From Pandoraea pnomenusa (GTDB lineage: Bacteria > Pseudomonadota > Gammaproteobacteria > Burkholderiales > Burkholderiaceae): 64,000 bases of DNA. Positions 35,605-45,475 of the stretch are shown here, piece by piece (within the stretch, counting starts at the first letter, position 1; every line of letters begins with the position of its first letter). The position numbers and the translations under genes were made by a program. The stretch is from positions 186,001 through 250,000 of the forward strand of contig NZ_CP009553.3 in the NCBI RefSeq assembly GCF_000767615.3, given 5' to 3'. Below the pieces are notes generated by a model. That model ran no database searches. It saw only the letters and a list, made by a program, of their open reading frames with translations, and was not told the DNA's origin.

Positions 35605-36711
35605 ATGAAGATCGTGGTGACCGGTGCGAACGGTTTCGTCGGCAAGAATCTGCTGGTTCATCTTGAGGAACTGGGCGGACACGAACTGGTGCGCGTGGGG
35701 CGCGAGACGACGGGCGAGCAACTCGATGCCGCCTTGCGGGATGCCGACTTCGTGTTCCACCTCGCTGGCGTGAATCGCCCCAAAAATCCGGAAGAATTCG
35801 TCTCGGGCAACGTCGATTTCACTCAGACGCTCGTCGACAAGCTGATCGCGACGGGACGCAAGGTGCCGGTTGCCTACACGTCGTCGACGCAGGCCGTGGC
35901 CGATAATCCGTACGGGCAGAGCAAGGTCGGAGCGGAAGATGCGCTTCAGGCTTACGCACAACGCGTCGGTGCCGCGGTGTACCTCTATCGGCTGCCGAAC
36001 ATTTTCGGCAAATGGAGCCGTCCGAATTACAACTCGGCGGTAGCGACCTTCTGCCACAACGTGGCGCGTGGCCTGCCCATCGAGATCCATGCACCGGACG
36101 CCAAGGTGCGCCTTGTGTATGTCGACGACGTTTGCCAGGCATTCCTGTCGCTGCTGGGCGGCGATGCGCCGGCGCCGGGCTTCGTCGACGTCGAACCGGT
36201 TTACGAGACCACGGTCGGCGAGATGGCCGATCAGATCCGGGCGTTTCGCCAGAGCCGCGACACCCTCGTCAGCGAGCGGGTGGGCACCGGATTCGTGCGC
36301 GCGTTGTATTCGACCTACGTGAGTTTCCTCCCGGATGACGGTTTTGCTTATGACGTACCGATGTACGGCGACGCCAGAGGTGTCTTCGTCGAGATGCTCA
36401 AGACGCCGGACGCCGGGCAGTTTTCCTATTTCACGGCGCACCCCGGGGTGACGCGAGGCGGCCATTACCATCACACGAAGACCGAAAAGTTTTTGGTGAT
36501 CAAGGGCAAGGCGCGCTTCGGCTTTCGTCATATCGTGACGGGAGAGCGACTTGAGATTGAAGTCAGTGGCGAGAAAGCCCAGATCGTGGAGACGATCCCC
36601 GGCTGGGCGCACGACATCACCAATATCGGTGACGATGAAATGGTCGTGATGCTGTGGGCAAATGAAATTTTTGATCGTTCGCGACCCGATACGGTAGCGC
36701 ACAAGGTGTAA
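35605..36711 (+). CDS. fnlB: FnlB (WbjC-like) epimerase/reductase with C-terminal cupin
   Basis: This 368-residue protein starts MKIVVTGANGFVGKNLLVHL at the ATG at 35605 (GAGGAG upstream). It has an SDR domain with catalytic Tyr-Lys in YGQSKVGAEDALQAY, then from about residue 275 a cupin domain (GVTRGGHYHHTKTEKFLVIKG, VETIPGWAHDITNIGDDEMVVMLWANE). This architecture is specific to WbjC/FnlB, which makes UDP-2-acetamido-2,6-dideoxy-L-talose by 3-epimerisation and 4-reduction. Confidence 0.92.
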   Translation: MKIVVTGANGFVGKNLLVHLEELGGHELVRVGRETTGEQLDAALRDADFVFHLAGVNRPKNPEEFVSGNVDFTQTLVDKLIATGRKVPVAYTSSTQAVADNPYGQSKVGAEDALQAYAQRVGAAVYLYRLPNIFGKWSRPNYNSAVATFCHNVARGLPIEIHAPDAKVRLVYVDDVCQAFLSLLGGDAPAPGFVDVEPVYETTVGEMADQIRAFRQSRDTLVSERVGTGFVRALYSTYVSFLPDDGFAYDVPMYGDARGVFVEMLKTPDAGQFSYFTAHPGVTRGGHYHHTKTEKFLVIKGKARFGFRHIVTGERLEIEVSGEKAQIVETIPGWAHDITNIGDDEMVVMLWANEIFDRSRPDTVAHKV

Positions 36712-36714
36712 TTC

Positions 36715-37848
36715 ATGCGCAAATTGAAAGTGATGACCGTTCTCGGCACGCGCCCCGAGATCATTCGACTCTCGCGCGTCATGGCGCGTCTGGATCAGTA
36801 CTGCGATCACGTCATCGTTCACACCGGGCAGAACTACGATTACGAACTGAACGAGATCTTCTTCCGCGACCTCGAGGCGCGCCGTCCGGATCATTTCCTC
36901 AACGCGGCGGGCGCCAACGCGGCCGAGACGATCGGCAAGGTGATCATCGCGGCCGACAAGGTGATGGAAGAGGTGAGCCCCGATGCCGTGCTGGTGCTGG
37001 GCGATACGAATAGCTGTCTCGCCGCCATTCCGGCGAAGCGCCGCAAGATTCCGATTTTCCATATGGAGGCCGGCAATCGTTGCTTCGATCAGCGCGTGCC
37101 CGAGGAGACCAATCGACGCATCGTCGATCACACCTCCGACATCAATCTGACGTACAGCGACATCGCGCGCGAGTATCTGCTGCGCGAAGGGTTGCCGCCC
37201 GATCGGGTGATCAAGACGGGCAGCCCGATGTTCGAAGTGCTGAATCACTACGCACCGAAGATCGGCGGTTCCAATGTGCTGTCCGAACTCGGACTCGAGG
37301 CCGGCAAGTATTTCGTGGTCAGTGCCCATCGCGAGGAGAATGTCGATTCACCGATCAATCTCGCGAAGCTTGGTGAAACGTTGAATGCAGTCGCCAGCGC
37401 GTATGGCGAACCGGTCATCGTATCGACCCACCCTCGCACGAAGAAGCGCATCGAGGCCGCCGGACTGACGTTCGCCCCCAATGTTCGTTTGCTCAAGCCG
37501 CTGGGATTTCTGGATTACATTCGCCTCCAGCGCGACGCGCGGGCGGTGCTTTCGGACAGCGGCACGATCACGGAAGAGTCATCGATTCTGAACTTCCCGG
37601 CGGTCAACATTCGCGAAGCGCACGAGCGCCCGGAAGGCATGGAGGAAGCGTCGGTGATGATGACCGGCGTAGACGCCGATCGCGTATTGCAGGCGCTTGC
37701 CATTCTGGCCGATCAACCGCGAGGTGAGGCACGCCTGTTGCGGCAGGTCGCGGATTACAGCATGCCCAATGTGTCCGACAAGGTGCTGCGCATTATCCTC
37801 AGCTATACCGACTACGTCCGGCGCACCGTCTGGCGCCAGACGGTCTGA
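36715..37848 (+). CDS. fnlC: UDP-L-PneNAc 2-epimerase FnlC (WbjD-like)
   Basis: This 377-residue enzyme is of the UDP-GlcNAc 2-epimerase fold: [79 protein letters not shown] (only short parts quoted elsewhere), [11 protein letters not shown] and [11 protein letters not shown]. Preceded by fnlA and fnlB, it most likely converts UDP-PneNAc (L-talo) to UDP-L-FucNAc rather than acting on UDP-GlcNAc. It starts three bases after fnlB ends. Confidence 0.9.
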   Translation: MRKLKVMTVLGTRPEIIRLSRVMARLDQYCDHVIVHTGQNYDYELNEIFFRDLEARRPDHFLNAAGANAAETIGKVIIAADKVMEEVSPDAVLVLGDTNSCLAAIPAKRRKIPIFHMEAGNRCFDQRVPEETNRRIVDHTSDINLTYSDIAREYLLREGLPPDRVIKTGSPMFEVLNHYAPKIGGSNVLSELGLEAGKYFVVSAHREENVDSPINLAKLGETLNAVASAYGEPVIVSTHPRTKKRIEAAGLTFAPNVRLLKPLGFLDYIRLQRDARAVLSDSGTITEESSILNFPAVNIREAHERPEGMEEASVMMTGVDADRVLQALAILADQPRGEARLLRQVADYSMPNVSDKVLRIILSYTDYVRRTVWRQTV

Positions 37849-37906
37849 GCCGCGACTTCGACAAGCATAACCCGAGCGGTACGGCTGGTTACAGGATGGC
37901 AATGAA

Positions 37907-39142
37907 GTGAAAGTACTCATCGTTTCGCAATGGTTCGATCCGGAGCCGACGTTCAAGGGACTCATGTTCGCCAAGGCGCTCGTCGCGGCGGGACACGAGG
38001 TGGACGTGATCACCGGTTTCCCGAACTACCCGGGCGGCAAGGTCTACGACGGGTACAAGGTAAAGTGGCTGCAGCGCGAGGTCATGGACGGCGTTCGTGT
38101 CACACGCGTGCCGCTTTATCCGAGCCACGACGGGTCGGCCGTGCGTCGCATTGCGAACTACGCGAGCTACGCGGCATCGGCAACGCTCTATGGCGTTTTC
38201 GGGGCGCGCCGCGCCGACGTGATCTATGCGTACCATCCGCCGTTGACGGTGGGCATGGCGGCCGCGCTGATCGGCATGTTTCGCCGGACACCGGTCGTTT
38301 GCGACATTCAGGACATGTGGCCGGATACGCTTCGCGCCACGGGCATGCTCAACAGTGAGCGGGCGTTACGTGTTGTCAGCCGGTTCTGCGATTGGGTGTA
38401 CCGGCGCGCTGCGCGGGTGGTCGTGCTCTCGCCTGGTTTCAGGCGGTTGCTGGTGGAGCGGGGCGTCCCCGATGCGAAACTCGACGTTATCTATAATTGG
38501 TGCGACGAGACGGCGTTGACTCAGGCGGCGGCACGGCCCGCCGATGGCGACCCGTTCGGTTTCGCGGGGAAGTTCAACGTCGTATTTGCCGGCACGATGG
38601 GCAAGGCGCAGGCGCTCGATGCCGTGCTCGATGCGGCGAAGCTCGTAGCCGCGAAGCGCCCGGAAGTGCAGTTTGTTTTTGTCGGCGGCGGCATCGAAGT
38701 CGAGCGGCTCAAGGCGTCTGCCGCATCGCAGCAACTGACGAACGTTCGCTTCCTGCCGAGAATGCCCATCACGGAAGTCGGGGCGCTGCTCAAGGCTGCG
38801 GATGTGCTGCTCGTCCATCTGAAGGACGACCCGTTGTTTGCGATCACGATTCCGTCGAAGACGCAGGCGTACATGGCGGTCGGCAAACCCGTACTGATGG
38901 CGGTGCGCGGTGACGCGGCCACGCTCGTCGAAGAGGCCGGCGCCGGTTTTTCGGCGACGCCCGAAGATGCGGCGTCGGTGGCGGACGCGGTCTGCCGCTT
39001 CGCGGCGTTGCCGCGCGAAGCGCTGGACGCGATGGGCGCGCGCGGCGCGGCTTTTTATCAGGAGCACCTCTCGGTGCGCGTTGGCGTCGCCAGATTTGGC
39101 GAAGTTTTCGAGCGCGTGGTCGCCGAACGGAGGCAAGCATGA
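37907..39142 (+). CDS. wbuB: Glycosyltransferase, WbuB-like (putative L-FucNAc transferase)
   Basis: This 411-residue GT4 enzyme begins at a GTG with [25 protein letters not shown]. Segments [57 protein letters not shown] and [20 protein letters not shown] match the WbuB group, associated with L-FucNAc transfer in E. coli O26-type loci. Directly following fnlABC, it is the obvious user of UDP-L-FucNAc. Its stop overlaps the next start (ATGA at 39139-39142). Confidence 0.88.
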   Translation: MKVLIVSQWFDPEPTFKGLMFAKALVAAGHEVDVITGFPNYPGGKVYDGYKVKWLQREVMDGVRVTRVPLYPSHDGSAVRRIANYASYAASATLYGVFGARRADVIYAYHPPLTVGMAAALIGMFRRTPVVCDIQDMWPDTLRATGMLNSERALRVVSRFCDWVYRRAARVVVLSPGFRRLLVERGVPDAKLDVIYNWCDETALTQAAARPADGDPFGFAGKFNVVFAGTMGKAQALDAVLDAAKLVAAKRPEVQFVFVGGGIEVERLKASAASQQLTNVRFLPRMPITEVGALLKAADVLLVHLKDDPLFAITIPSKTQAYMAVGKPVLMAVRGDAATLVEEAGAGFSATPEDAASVADAVCRFAALPREALDAMGARGAAFYQEHLSVRVGVARFGEVFERVVAERRQA

Positions 39143-39743
39143 AACGTACCTTCGATTTCCTTGTGGCTTTGTGCGCCCTGATCGTCCTGAGCCCGGTGTT
39201 GCTGGTGGTCTCGGTCTGGGTGGCCGTTGCGCTGGGGCGCCCGGTGTTGTTCCGTCAGGTTCGTCCCGGCAAGGATGGCAAGCCATTTCGCATGTGCAAG
39301 TTCCGCAGCATGACGGACGGGACAAGGACGGCAATCTGCTGCCGGACAGCGAGCGACTCACGCGCTTCGGCAAGTTCCTGCGCAGCAGCAGTCTCGACGA
39401 GCTCCCCGGTCTGTGGAATGTACTCAAGGGCGACATGAGCCTGGTGGGACCGCGTCCGCTGCTCATGGCGTATCTTCCGCTATACAGCCCCGAGCAGGCG
39501 CGCCGGCACGAAGTGCGTCCGGGCATCACGGGCTGGGCCCAGGTCAACGGACGCAATGCGATCTCGTGGGACGACAAATTCCGGCTGGATGTCTGGTACG
39601 TCGACAATCAGTCGTTTTGGCTGGACATCAGGATATTGTTGCTGACCGTCAAGAAAGTGTTCGCGCGCGATGGCATTTCCGCCGCCGGCGAGGCCACAAT
39701 GCCGGCATTCACCGGCAGTCAGGAGCGGGCCAAGCAGCCCTGA
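39139..39743 (+). pseudogene. Initiating sugar-phosphate transferase (PglC/WcaJ-like), frameshifted
   Basis: The first 62 codons read [20 protein letters not shown]...[10 protein letters not shown], a membrane helix plus the start of a bacterial sugar transferase domain. In this frame the protein then turns to nonsense (GTRTAICCR) and stops at 39438. A second frame continues with [53 protein letters not shown] and [20 protein letters not shown] to 39743. The break lies at 39316-39322 in GACGGGAC; one lost G (or a GCGC loss) explains it. The family transfers a phosphosugar to undecaprenyl phosphate. Either it is a true mutation that would disable repeat-unit initiation, or a sequencing error. 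Confidence 0.85.
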
Positions 39744-39807
39744 GACCCGACTGCCCGAGCGCGGCACGCACTTCACATTAATCGACAGACTCTCCCCGAA
39801 ACGACAG

Positions 39808-40983
39808 ATGCTCAATACTCGACTCTCGCCCTGGCCAAGCTATTCGGAAGAAGAAGTAGAGGCCGTCGCCGCCGTCCTGCGCTCGAACCGGGTCAATTAC
39901 TGGACCGGCACCGAAAGCCGCGAATTCGAAAAGGAGTTCGCCGCCTATATCGGGTCGCGCCATGCGATCGCGCTCGGCAACGGCACGCTCGCGCTGGATC
40001 TCGCGCTCCATGTGCTGGGCATCGGTGCGGGTGACGAAGTGATCGTCACGTCGCGAACGTTCCTGGCGTCCGCAAGCTCGATCATCAACGCCGGCGCGGT
40101 ACCCGTGTTCGTCGACGTGGATCGCGACTCGCAGAACATCACGGCAGACACCATCGCCCCCGCGATCACGCCGCGCACCAAAGGCATTCTCTGCGTCCAC
40201 CTGGCGGGCTGGCCCTGCGACATGGACCCGATCATGGCGTTGGCCAAGACGCACAACCTGTACGTGATCGAAGACTGCGCGCAGGCGCATGGCGCCAAGT
40301 ACAAGGGCCGCCACGTCGGCACGATCGGTCACATGGGCGCCTGGTCGTTCTGTCAGGACAAGATCATGACGACCGGCGGTGAAGGCGGCATGCTGACGAT
40401 GGACAACACCGACTGGTGGAAGGCGGCCTGGGCCTACAAGGACCATGGCAAGTCGTACGACGCCGTCTACGAAAAGCAGCATCCGCCGGGATTTCGCTGG
40501 CTCCATGAGTCGTTCGGCACCAATTGGCGCATCACCGAGATGCAATCGGCCATCGGGCGCATTCAACTTCGCCGGCTCGACGCCTGGAAGGCCCGGCGTC
40601 AGGCGCTCGCGGCGAAGCTCGACAGCGTGCTGCGCCAGCATGACGTGGTTCGCGTGCCGAGCGTGCCCGCGGACATCGAGCACGCCGAGTACAAGCATTA
40701 CGCCTTCGTTCGCCCGGAGCGGCTTCGTGAAGGCTGGACACGCGACGCCATCATCGAAGCGCTGACGGCGAAGGGCGTGCCCGCGTACCAGGGATCGTGC
40801 TCAGAGGTCTATCTGGAGAAGGCGTTCGACAACACCGGCTGGCGCCCCGAAGTCCGCTTGCCGGTCGCACGCGAACTCGGCGAGACAAGCCTGATGTTCC
40901 TTGTGCACCCGACATTGACCGACGAGGAGATGGCGTTCGTTTGCCGCGAGCTGGACGAGGTTCTGACAGCGGCCTCGCGCTAA
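39808..40983 (+). CDS. DegT/DnrJ/EryC1/StrS sugar aminotransferase
   Basis: This 391-residue PLP enzyme transfers an amino group to C4 (or C3) of a nucleotide-linked keto sugar. Seen are ALGNGTLALDLALHVLGIG, VTSRTFLASASSIINAGA, YVIEDCAQAHGAKYKGRHVGTIG and the PLP-lysine region SFCQDKIMTTGGEGGML. The next gene makes the 4-keto-6-deoxy sugar it would need. The ATG at 39808 is used by homology of MLNTRLSPWPSYSEEEVEAV. The exact position aminated cannot be deduced from sequence. Confidence 0.9.
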   Translation: MLNTRLSPWPSYSEEEVEAVAAVLRSNRVNYWTGTESREFEKEFAAYIGSRHAIALGNGTLALDLALHVLGIGAGDEVIVTSRTFLASASSIINAGAVPVFVDVDRDSQNITADTIAPAITPRTKGILCVHLAGWPCDMDPIMALAKTHNLYVIEDCAQAHGAKYKGRHVGTIGHMGAWSFCQDKIMTTGGEGGMLTMDNTDWWKAAWAYKDHGKSYDAVYEKQHPPGFRWLHESFGTNWRITEMQSAIGRIQLRRLDAWKARRQALAAKLDSVLRQHDVVRVPSVPADIEHAEYKHYAFVRPERLREGWTRDAIIEALTAKGVPAYQGSCSEVYLEKAFDNTGWRPEVRLPVARELGETSLMFLVHPTLTDEEMAFVCRELDEVLTAASR

Positions 40984-40988
40984 ACACC

Positions 40989-42905
40989 ATGTTGCGTATG
41001 ATCGTGAACCTGCCGCGTAGTGCGAAGATCACCGTGATGGCTGCGGCCGACGCGGTGCTGTTGCCTTTGTCGTTGTGGACCGCGATCGGTCTGCGGCTCG
41101 ATTTCTGGCATTTTCCGCAAATCCACGCCTGGTGGGTTTACGCGCTGACATCGGTGCTGGCGATACCGATCTTCATGTGTCTCGGGTTGTACCGCGCCGT
41201 CGTCCGGTACATGGGCTCGCGCGCCATGCTCATGATCGTGCTGGCGGTGACATTGTCCGTGTGGGCGTTTGCCGGCGCCCTGACGCTGCTGGTCCTGCCC
41301 CCCGTGCCACGCGGCGCGTTGCTGATCTACTGGGTCATGGCCGTCTTCTACATCGTCGGCAGTCGTCTGCTCGCACGCACGGCGTTGCTGAACTGGCGTC
41401 CGTCCGAGCGCGGTCGCGCGGTCATCATCTACGGGGCGGGCAGTGCCGGGTGCCAACTGGCCGTGGCGCTGCGGGCCGGCAAGGAGTATCAGCCGGTGAT
41501 GTTCGTGGACGACAATCCCGCCCTGCAAAGTCTCGAGATCATGGGGTTGCGGGTGCGCGATCCCAAGGACCTGCCGAAGCTGGTCAATCGCTTCCAGGTC
41601 GAGCAGATTCTGTTGGCGATTCCGTCGGCCAGTCGCAGCCGTCGCATCGAGATCATCAACAAGCTCGAAGCGCTGCGTGTCGAAGTCCGGGCGATTCCGG
41701 GCATGGCGGAGCTGGTGGGCGGCACGGTGCGTGCCACCGACGTGCGCGAGATCGAGATCGACGACCTGCTTGGCCGTGACACGGTACCGCCGGACCAGCG
41801 GTTGCTCGAAGCCAACGTGCGTAACAAGAACGTGATGGTCACGGGCGCGGGGGGCTCGATCGGCTCCGAACTATGCCGCCAGATCGTGCTGCTGCGCCCG
41901 CGCCGGCTGGTCCTGTACGAACTGTCTGAATACGCGCTGTATTCGATCGCGCAGGAGCTCGAGCTGGTCGTGGGGCAACGGGAATTCCGCGACATCGAGA
42001 TCGTGCCGGTGCTCGGTTCCGTGCAGAACCGCGATCGCGTGACCGATATCATGCGCCGCTATGGCGTGCAGACGGTGTACCACGCGGCAGCCTACAAGCA
42101 TGTGCCGCTGGTCGAATTCAATATGACCGAAGGGGTGCTCAACAATACCTTCGGCACGAAGGCCGCGGCGGAAGCGGCCATCGCGGCGGGCGTGGATACG
42201 TTTGTGCTCATCTCCACAGACAAGGCCGTGCGGCCGACCAACGTGATGGGCGCCACGAAGCGTTTCGCCGAGCTGGTGCTCCAGGCGTTCGCCAACGACC
42301 CGAGCGTCAAGACCCGCTTCTGCATGGTGCGTTTCGGCAACGTGCTGGGGTCGTCGGGTTCCGTCGTGCCACTGTTCCGGAAGCAGATCCTCTCCGGCGG
42401 ACCGGTCACCGTCACGCACCCGGAAATCAACCGCTATTTCATGACGATCCCGGAGGCCGCGCAACTGGTGATCCAGGCCGGTGCGATGGGCGCTTCCGGC
42501 GAAGTGTTCGTGCTGGATATGGGAGAGCCGGTGCGTATCGTGGATCTCGCCCGGCGCATGATTCACCTGTCCGGATTCTCCGTCGCGGAAGACGGTCGCA
42601 GCAACGGCGATATCGCGATTGAATTCAGCGGCCTGCGCCCTGGCGAGAAGCTGTACGAGGAGTTGCTGATCGGCGACGACGTGACGGGCACGCCGCACGC
42701 GAAGATCATGATGGCCAACGAGCACTTCATTCCGCGGAGCGAACTCGAAGGGCTGTTGCAAATTCTTGCCGACGCCTGCAAACACAACAAGCACGACGTC
42801 ATCATCAACACGTTGCGCAACTGTGTGTCGGGCTTCCGCCCCGAGTCGGAAATTCGTGACCACCTCTACACGGTCGGCCAGCGCCCGGTGCGCTCCGTTT
42901 CGTAG
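40989..42905 (+). CDS. WbpM/PglF-like UDP-GlcNAc 4,6-dehydratase
   Basis: This 638-residue membrane-anchored enzyme has four N-terminal transmembrane helices (residues about 15-125), a CoA-binding-like Rossmann domain (VIIYGAGSAGCQLAVALRAG) and an SDR dehydratase domain with GAGGSIGSELCRQI (about 284) and LISTDKAVRPTNVMGATKRFAE (about 406). Tyr of the classical triad is replaced by Met, as in WbpM and PglF. It converts UDP-GlcNAc to the 4-keto-6-deoxy intermediate for QuiNAc, FucNAc (D) or bacillosamine-type sugars. It ends the plus-strand arm of the locus. Confidence 0.93.
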   Translation: MLRMIVNLPRSAKITVMAAADAVLLPLSLWTAIGLRLDFWHFPQIHAWWVYALTSVLAIPIFMCLGLYRAVVRYMGSRAMLMIVLAVTLSVWAFAGALTLLVLPPVPRGALLIYWVMAVFYIVGSRLLARTALLNWRPSERGRAVIIYGAGSAGCQLAVALRAGKEYQPVMFVDDNPALQSLEIMGLRVRDPKDLPKLVNRFQVEQILLAIPSASRSRRIEIINKLEALRVEVRAIPGMAELVGGTVRATDVREIEIDDLLGRDTVPPDQRLLEANVRNKNVMVTGAGGSIGSELCRQIVLLRPRRLVLYELSEYALYSIAQELELVVGQREFRDIEIVPVLGSVQNRDRVTDIMRRYGVQTVYHAAAYKHVPLVEFNMTEGVLNNTFGTKAAAEAAIAAGVDTFVLISTDKAVRPTNVMGATKRFAELVLQAFANDPSVKTRFCMVRFGNVLGSSGSVVPLFRKQILSGGPVTVTHPEINRYFMTIPEAAQLVIQAGAMGASGEVFVLDMGEPVRIVDLARRMIHLSGFSVAEDGRSNGDIAIEFSGLRPGEKLYEELLIGDDVTGTPHAKIMMANEHFIPRSELEGLLQILADACKHNKHDVIINTLRNCVSGFRPESEIRDHLYTVGQRPVRSVS

Positions 42906-42964
42906 TTCGCAAGCGGAGTCCCCGGACCGGGATCCGGCCGCGATGTCCGGTCGATGGGTCGGTC

Positions 42965-42991
42965 GACGGGGGCGAACGATTCGCCCCCGTC
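42965..42991. terminator. Hairpin between convergent arms of the polysaccharide locus
   Basis: GACGGGGGCGAA (42965-42976) and TTCGCCCCCGTC (42980-42991) form a perfect 12-bp stem with a CGA loop. There is no T tract on either side, but its place between two convergent operons suggests a bidirectional transcription stop. Confidence 0.55.
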
Positions 42992-43035
42992 GTGAATGGC
43001 ACGACGGTCGGGCCGCCGCTGTCCCGCTGGGGGCG

Positions 43036-44079
43036 CTATCGTACCGACGGCATCGACGAGACCGACGCCAGACTCTCCCTGAAGTGACGCACTTTCGCCT
43101 CGTTGTCGGCGAGGGTGAGATGCGTCTCGAGGGCACGCGTCGGAATGCGCCTGCAGATCTGGTGATCCTCGGCGAACACCTTGCGGTTGATCTGCGCGGT
43201 CGATTCGAAGAAAGTCTGCGCGGTGGCCAGCCGTTCCGGCACGACCGGTGCGGTCAGCAACCGGCTGGCGAAATGCGTGCGTTCGGGGTCGTTCGAGGGG
43301 AAGAAGTTCTGAAGCGAGTACGAATACCCATAAGTCGATGAGAGCATCGCGAACGGGAAAATGTACAGGCTCTGATAGCCCTCATACCGATAGTCGATAC
43401 TGAACAGGCGGCTCATGGCGCGCAACTGCTTGTCGACGCGGCTGTTGCCTACCGGCGCACGCCAGATCGAATTGAGGCCGTGGAATACGTTTTCGCCCTC
43501 TTCGAGGCGCAGCGTTCCCAGCGAATTCGGATGCACCATATCGATGTGATACGGCTCCAGCGCGTTTTCCAGTGCGACGCGCCAGTTGCATTCGAACGGG
43601 TAATGGTTGAAGTCGTACCGTCCGGCGATATTGAACGAGATCTCTTCGAGCACCGTCTCCGTTTCGCCCAACTGATCCGACAGGCTCATGATCGGCTCGA
43701 TGCCGATGAACATGAAGTCCGCGCACCATTCCACGCGGAATTCGTTGAGCTTTGCCTTGGCCAGATCGCACGGCGCGAACCGTTCGGGTTGCGGCACGTG
43801 GACCGTGCCTTGCTCGAAGCGCCAGCCATGATACGGACAATGCGCCGGCTGATTACCGTGCGCGTCGACGAAGAAGCGCGTACCGCGATGCGGGCAGAGG
43901 TTGTCGAACGCCACGATGTTGCCGTGGTCGTTGAAAAGGACGATCTCTCCGTCAGCCCAGTTCAGCAGCAGGAAGTCATTGTCGGCCAGCAGCTCGGTGC
44001 GGTGACCGATCAGATGCCAGTACTGGCGGGACAAACGTTGCTCTAACACGAACGGCTCCGCGATAGGTTTGTGGGTCAC
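43036..44079 (-). CDS. Rieske (2Fe-2S) non-heme iron oxygenase
   Basis: This 347-residue oxygenase alpha-subunit-like protein starts at a GTG whose bases overlap the stop of the acyltransferase gene (GTGA). The Rieske cluster motif is CPHRGTRFF...HCPYHGW near residues 60-85 (CxH-x16-CxxH). The mononuclear iron site is NALEPYHIDMVHP near residue 178. The C-terminal domain is of the ring-hydroxylating type but short. Reductase and ferredoxin partners are not encoded nearby. In a glycan-acyl operon it may hydroxylate the sugar or the acyl chain, which is inference; the substrate cannot be read. Confidence 0.85.
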   Translation of the reverse strand: MTHKPIAEPFVLEQRLSRQYWHLIGHRTELLADNDFLLLNWADGEIVLFNDHGNIVAFDNLCPHRGTRFFVDAHGNQPAHCPYHGWRFEQGTVHVPQPERFAPCDLAKAKLNEFRVEWCADFMFIGIEPIMSLSDQLGETETVLEEISFNIAGRYDFNHYPFECNWRVALENALEPYHIDMVHPNSLGTLRLEEGENVFHGLNSIWRAPVGNSRVDKQLRAMSRLFSIDYRYEGYQSLYIFPFAMLSSTYGYSYSLQNFFPSNDPERTHFASRLLTAPVVPERLATAQTFFESTAQINRKVFAEDHQICRRIPTRALETHLTLADNEAKVRHFRESLASVSSMPSVR

Positions 44080-44711
44080 ATCTTTTTGGACGGCGGCGCA
44101 TACAGCGTCATGCCATCCGCGAGTCGGCGCATGGCCGTCGTGCCGGCGCCGAGCGTGCAATCCGCGCCAATGCTCACGCCAGGCATGACGCGCGCCCCCG
44201 ATCCGACGAACGTGCGAGTGCCGAGCACCGAGAATCCCATCAGGTCGACGTGCGCGCTCAGCGTGCAGAAATCGCCGACGCTCGCGTCGTGACCGATCGA
44301 CGAGCAGGCATTGACGGTCACGAAATCACCGACCTTCGCGTCGGCGGAAATCAGCGACTGCGGGCAGACGACCAACCCTTCGCCGAGCGTTGCCGTTGCG
44401 GCGACCACCGCGCTGGGATGGATGACGGTCGCGAATCGCACCTCGGGATTGCGCTCGCGCAGCAGGCTGGCGAGTCGTTCGCGCGTTTTCGGCGCGCCGA
44501 CGGCAATCACCAGCTCGATGCCCGGCGCCGCCACGAAGTCTGACGGCTTGCCCAGGTAGGCAACCCCGTAGTTGTAACCGTTCAGGCACTCAGGATTGTC
44601 GTCGAGCACGCCCACGACATCGCCCCGGCCCGGCCCGGATTCGATCTGGCGAATCCAGGAAATCAGTTCGCGGCAGAAACCGCCGCCGCCCACGATGACG
44701 TATTGCTTCAT
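44076..44711 (-). CDS. PglD/NeuD-like left-handed beta-helix acyltransferase
   Basis: This 211-residue protein has an N-terminal Rossmann-like nucleotide-sugar domain (MKQYVIVGGGGFCRELISWIRQI, VIAVGAPKTRERLASLL) and a C-terminal hexapeptide repeat beta-helix (VIHPSAVVAATATLGEGLVVCP, VTVNACSSIGHDASVGDFCTLSAHV, GARVMPGVSIGADCTLGAGT). Catalytic His in SIGHDASVG fits the PglD base. PglD acetylates the 4-amino of UDP-bacillosamine precursor with acetyl-CoA. Here, with an ACP and ketoacyl synthases in the same operon, it may use an acyl-ACP donor. Confidence 0.88.
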   Translation of the reverse strand: MKQYVIVGGGGFCRELISWIRQIESGPGRGDVVGVLDDNPECLNGYNYGVAYLGKPSDFVAAPGIELVIAVGAPKTRERLASLLRERNPEVRFATVIHPSAVVAATATLGEGLVVCPQSLISADAKVGDFVTVNACSSIGHDASVGDFCTLSAHVDLMGFSVLGTRTFVGSGARVMPGVSIGADCTLGAGTTAMRRLADGMTLYAPPSKKM

Positions 44712-45475
44712 CAGCGCACCGTAAACCCGCCGTCCACGACCATCGTGGTGCCGGTAATCCACCGTGCGGCAGGCGAAAGCAGGAAGGTCACCGCGTTGGC
44801 GAGATCGTCCGTCGTGCCGAATCCGAGCAGGTGCTTCTCTTCGTAAGCCTGCATGGCGGCCGGCGGGAGGCTCGATGCGAGACGGCCATGCATGGCCGTC
44901 TCGACGGCACCGCTCGCCACGCTGTTGACGCGAATCTTGCGCGGCGCCAGTTCGACGGCCAGCGAGCGAGCCAGTCCATCGATCGCCGCCTTGGACGCCG
45001 AGTAGGCCGTCATCCCTGCCTGACCGCGCAATCCGGCGGCCGACGACATGAGCACCAGCGAACCGCCATCGCGAATGACGTCTTTCATGGCCATGGCGCG
45101 GGCGATGCCGAATGCCGTATTGACGCTCGCGGCGAAGAGCTTGTCCAGGCTCGCCTGCTTCGTCATCTTGATCGGCAGGATCAGCTCCAGGCCCGCGGCG
45201 TGAAAGATGCCATCGACGCCGCCGGCGGCGACGGCGGCTTCCTTCACCTGTTGCGCGGCGGCGTCGGCGTCGGCAAAGGCGACCACGACGGCCTGGTGCT
45301 CGGCGCGTGTACCGAGCGAATTCACGCATTCCTGCGTGCGCGCTTCATCGCGACCCATGGCGACGATACGCGCCCCGCACGCCGCGAGCATCTGCGCCGT
45401 GGCTCGGCCGATGCCCGACGACGCGCCGGTCACCAGGAAGGTCTGGCCGGAGAGGGCCTGGGAATCAAAGATCAT
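44711..45475 (-). CDS. SDR-family oxidoreductase (FabG-like ketoreductase)
   Basis: The protein has 254 residues from the ATG at 45475 (MIFDSQALSGQTFLVTGASSGIGRATAQML). The TGASSGIG cofactor site, catalytic Ser in VLMSSAAGLRG and YSASKAAIDGLARSLAVEL with Tyr-Lys are intact, and it ends with TGTTMVVDGGFTVR. It probably reduces a beta-ketoacyl-ACP made by the adjacent KAS III enzymes, analogous to FabG; a sugar substrate is the alternative. Its stop overlaps the acyltransferase start (TGATG), and its start lies inside the end of the synthase gene by 11 bases. Confidence 0.9.
   Translation of the reverse strand: MIFDSQALSGQTFLVTGASSGIGRATAQMLAACGARIVAMGRDEARTQECVNSLGTRAEHQAVVVAFADADAAAQQVKEAAVAAGGVDGIFHAAGLELILPIKMTKQASLDKLFAASVNTAFGIARAMAMKDVIRDGGSLVLMSSAAGLRGQAGMTAYSASKAAIDGLARSLAVELAPRKIRVNSVASGAVETAMHGRLASSLPPAAMQAYEEKHLLGFGTTDDLANAVTFLLSPAARWITGTTMVVDGGFTVR

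Noticed and set aside
39316..39322. Programmed ribosomal frameshift in the sugar transferase
   Set aside because: No slippery heptamer and no downstream pseudoknot is evident, and this family is not known to use recoding. A lost base is simpler.
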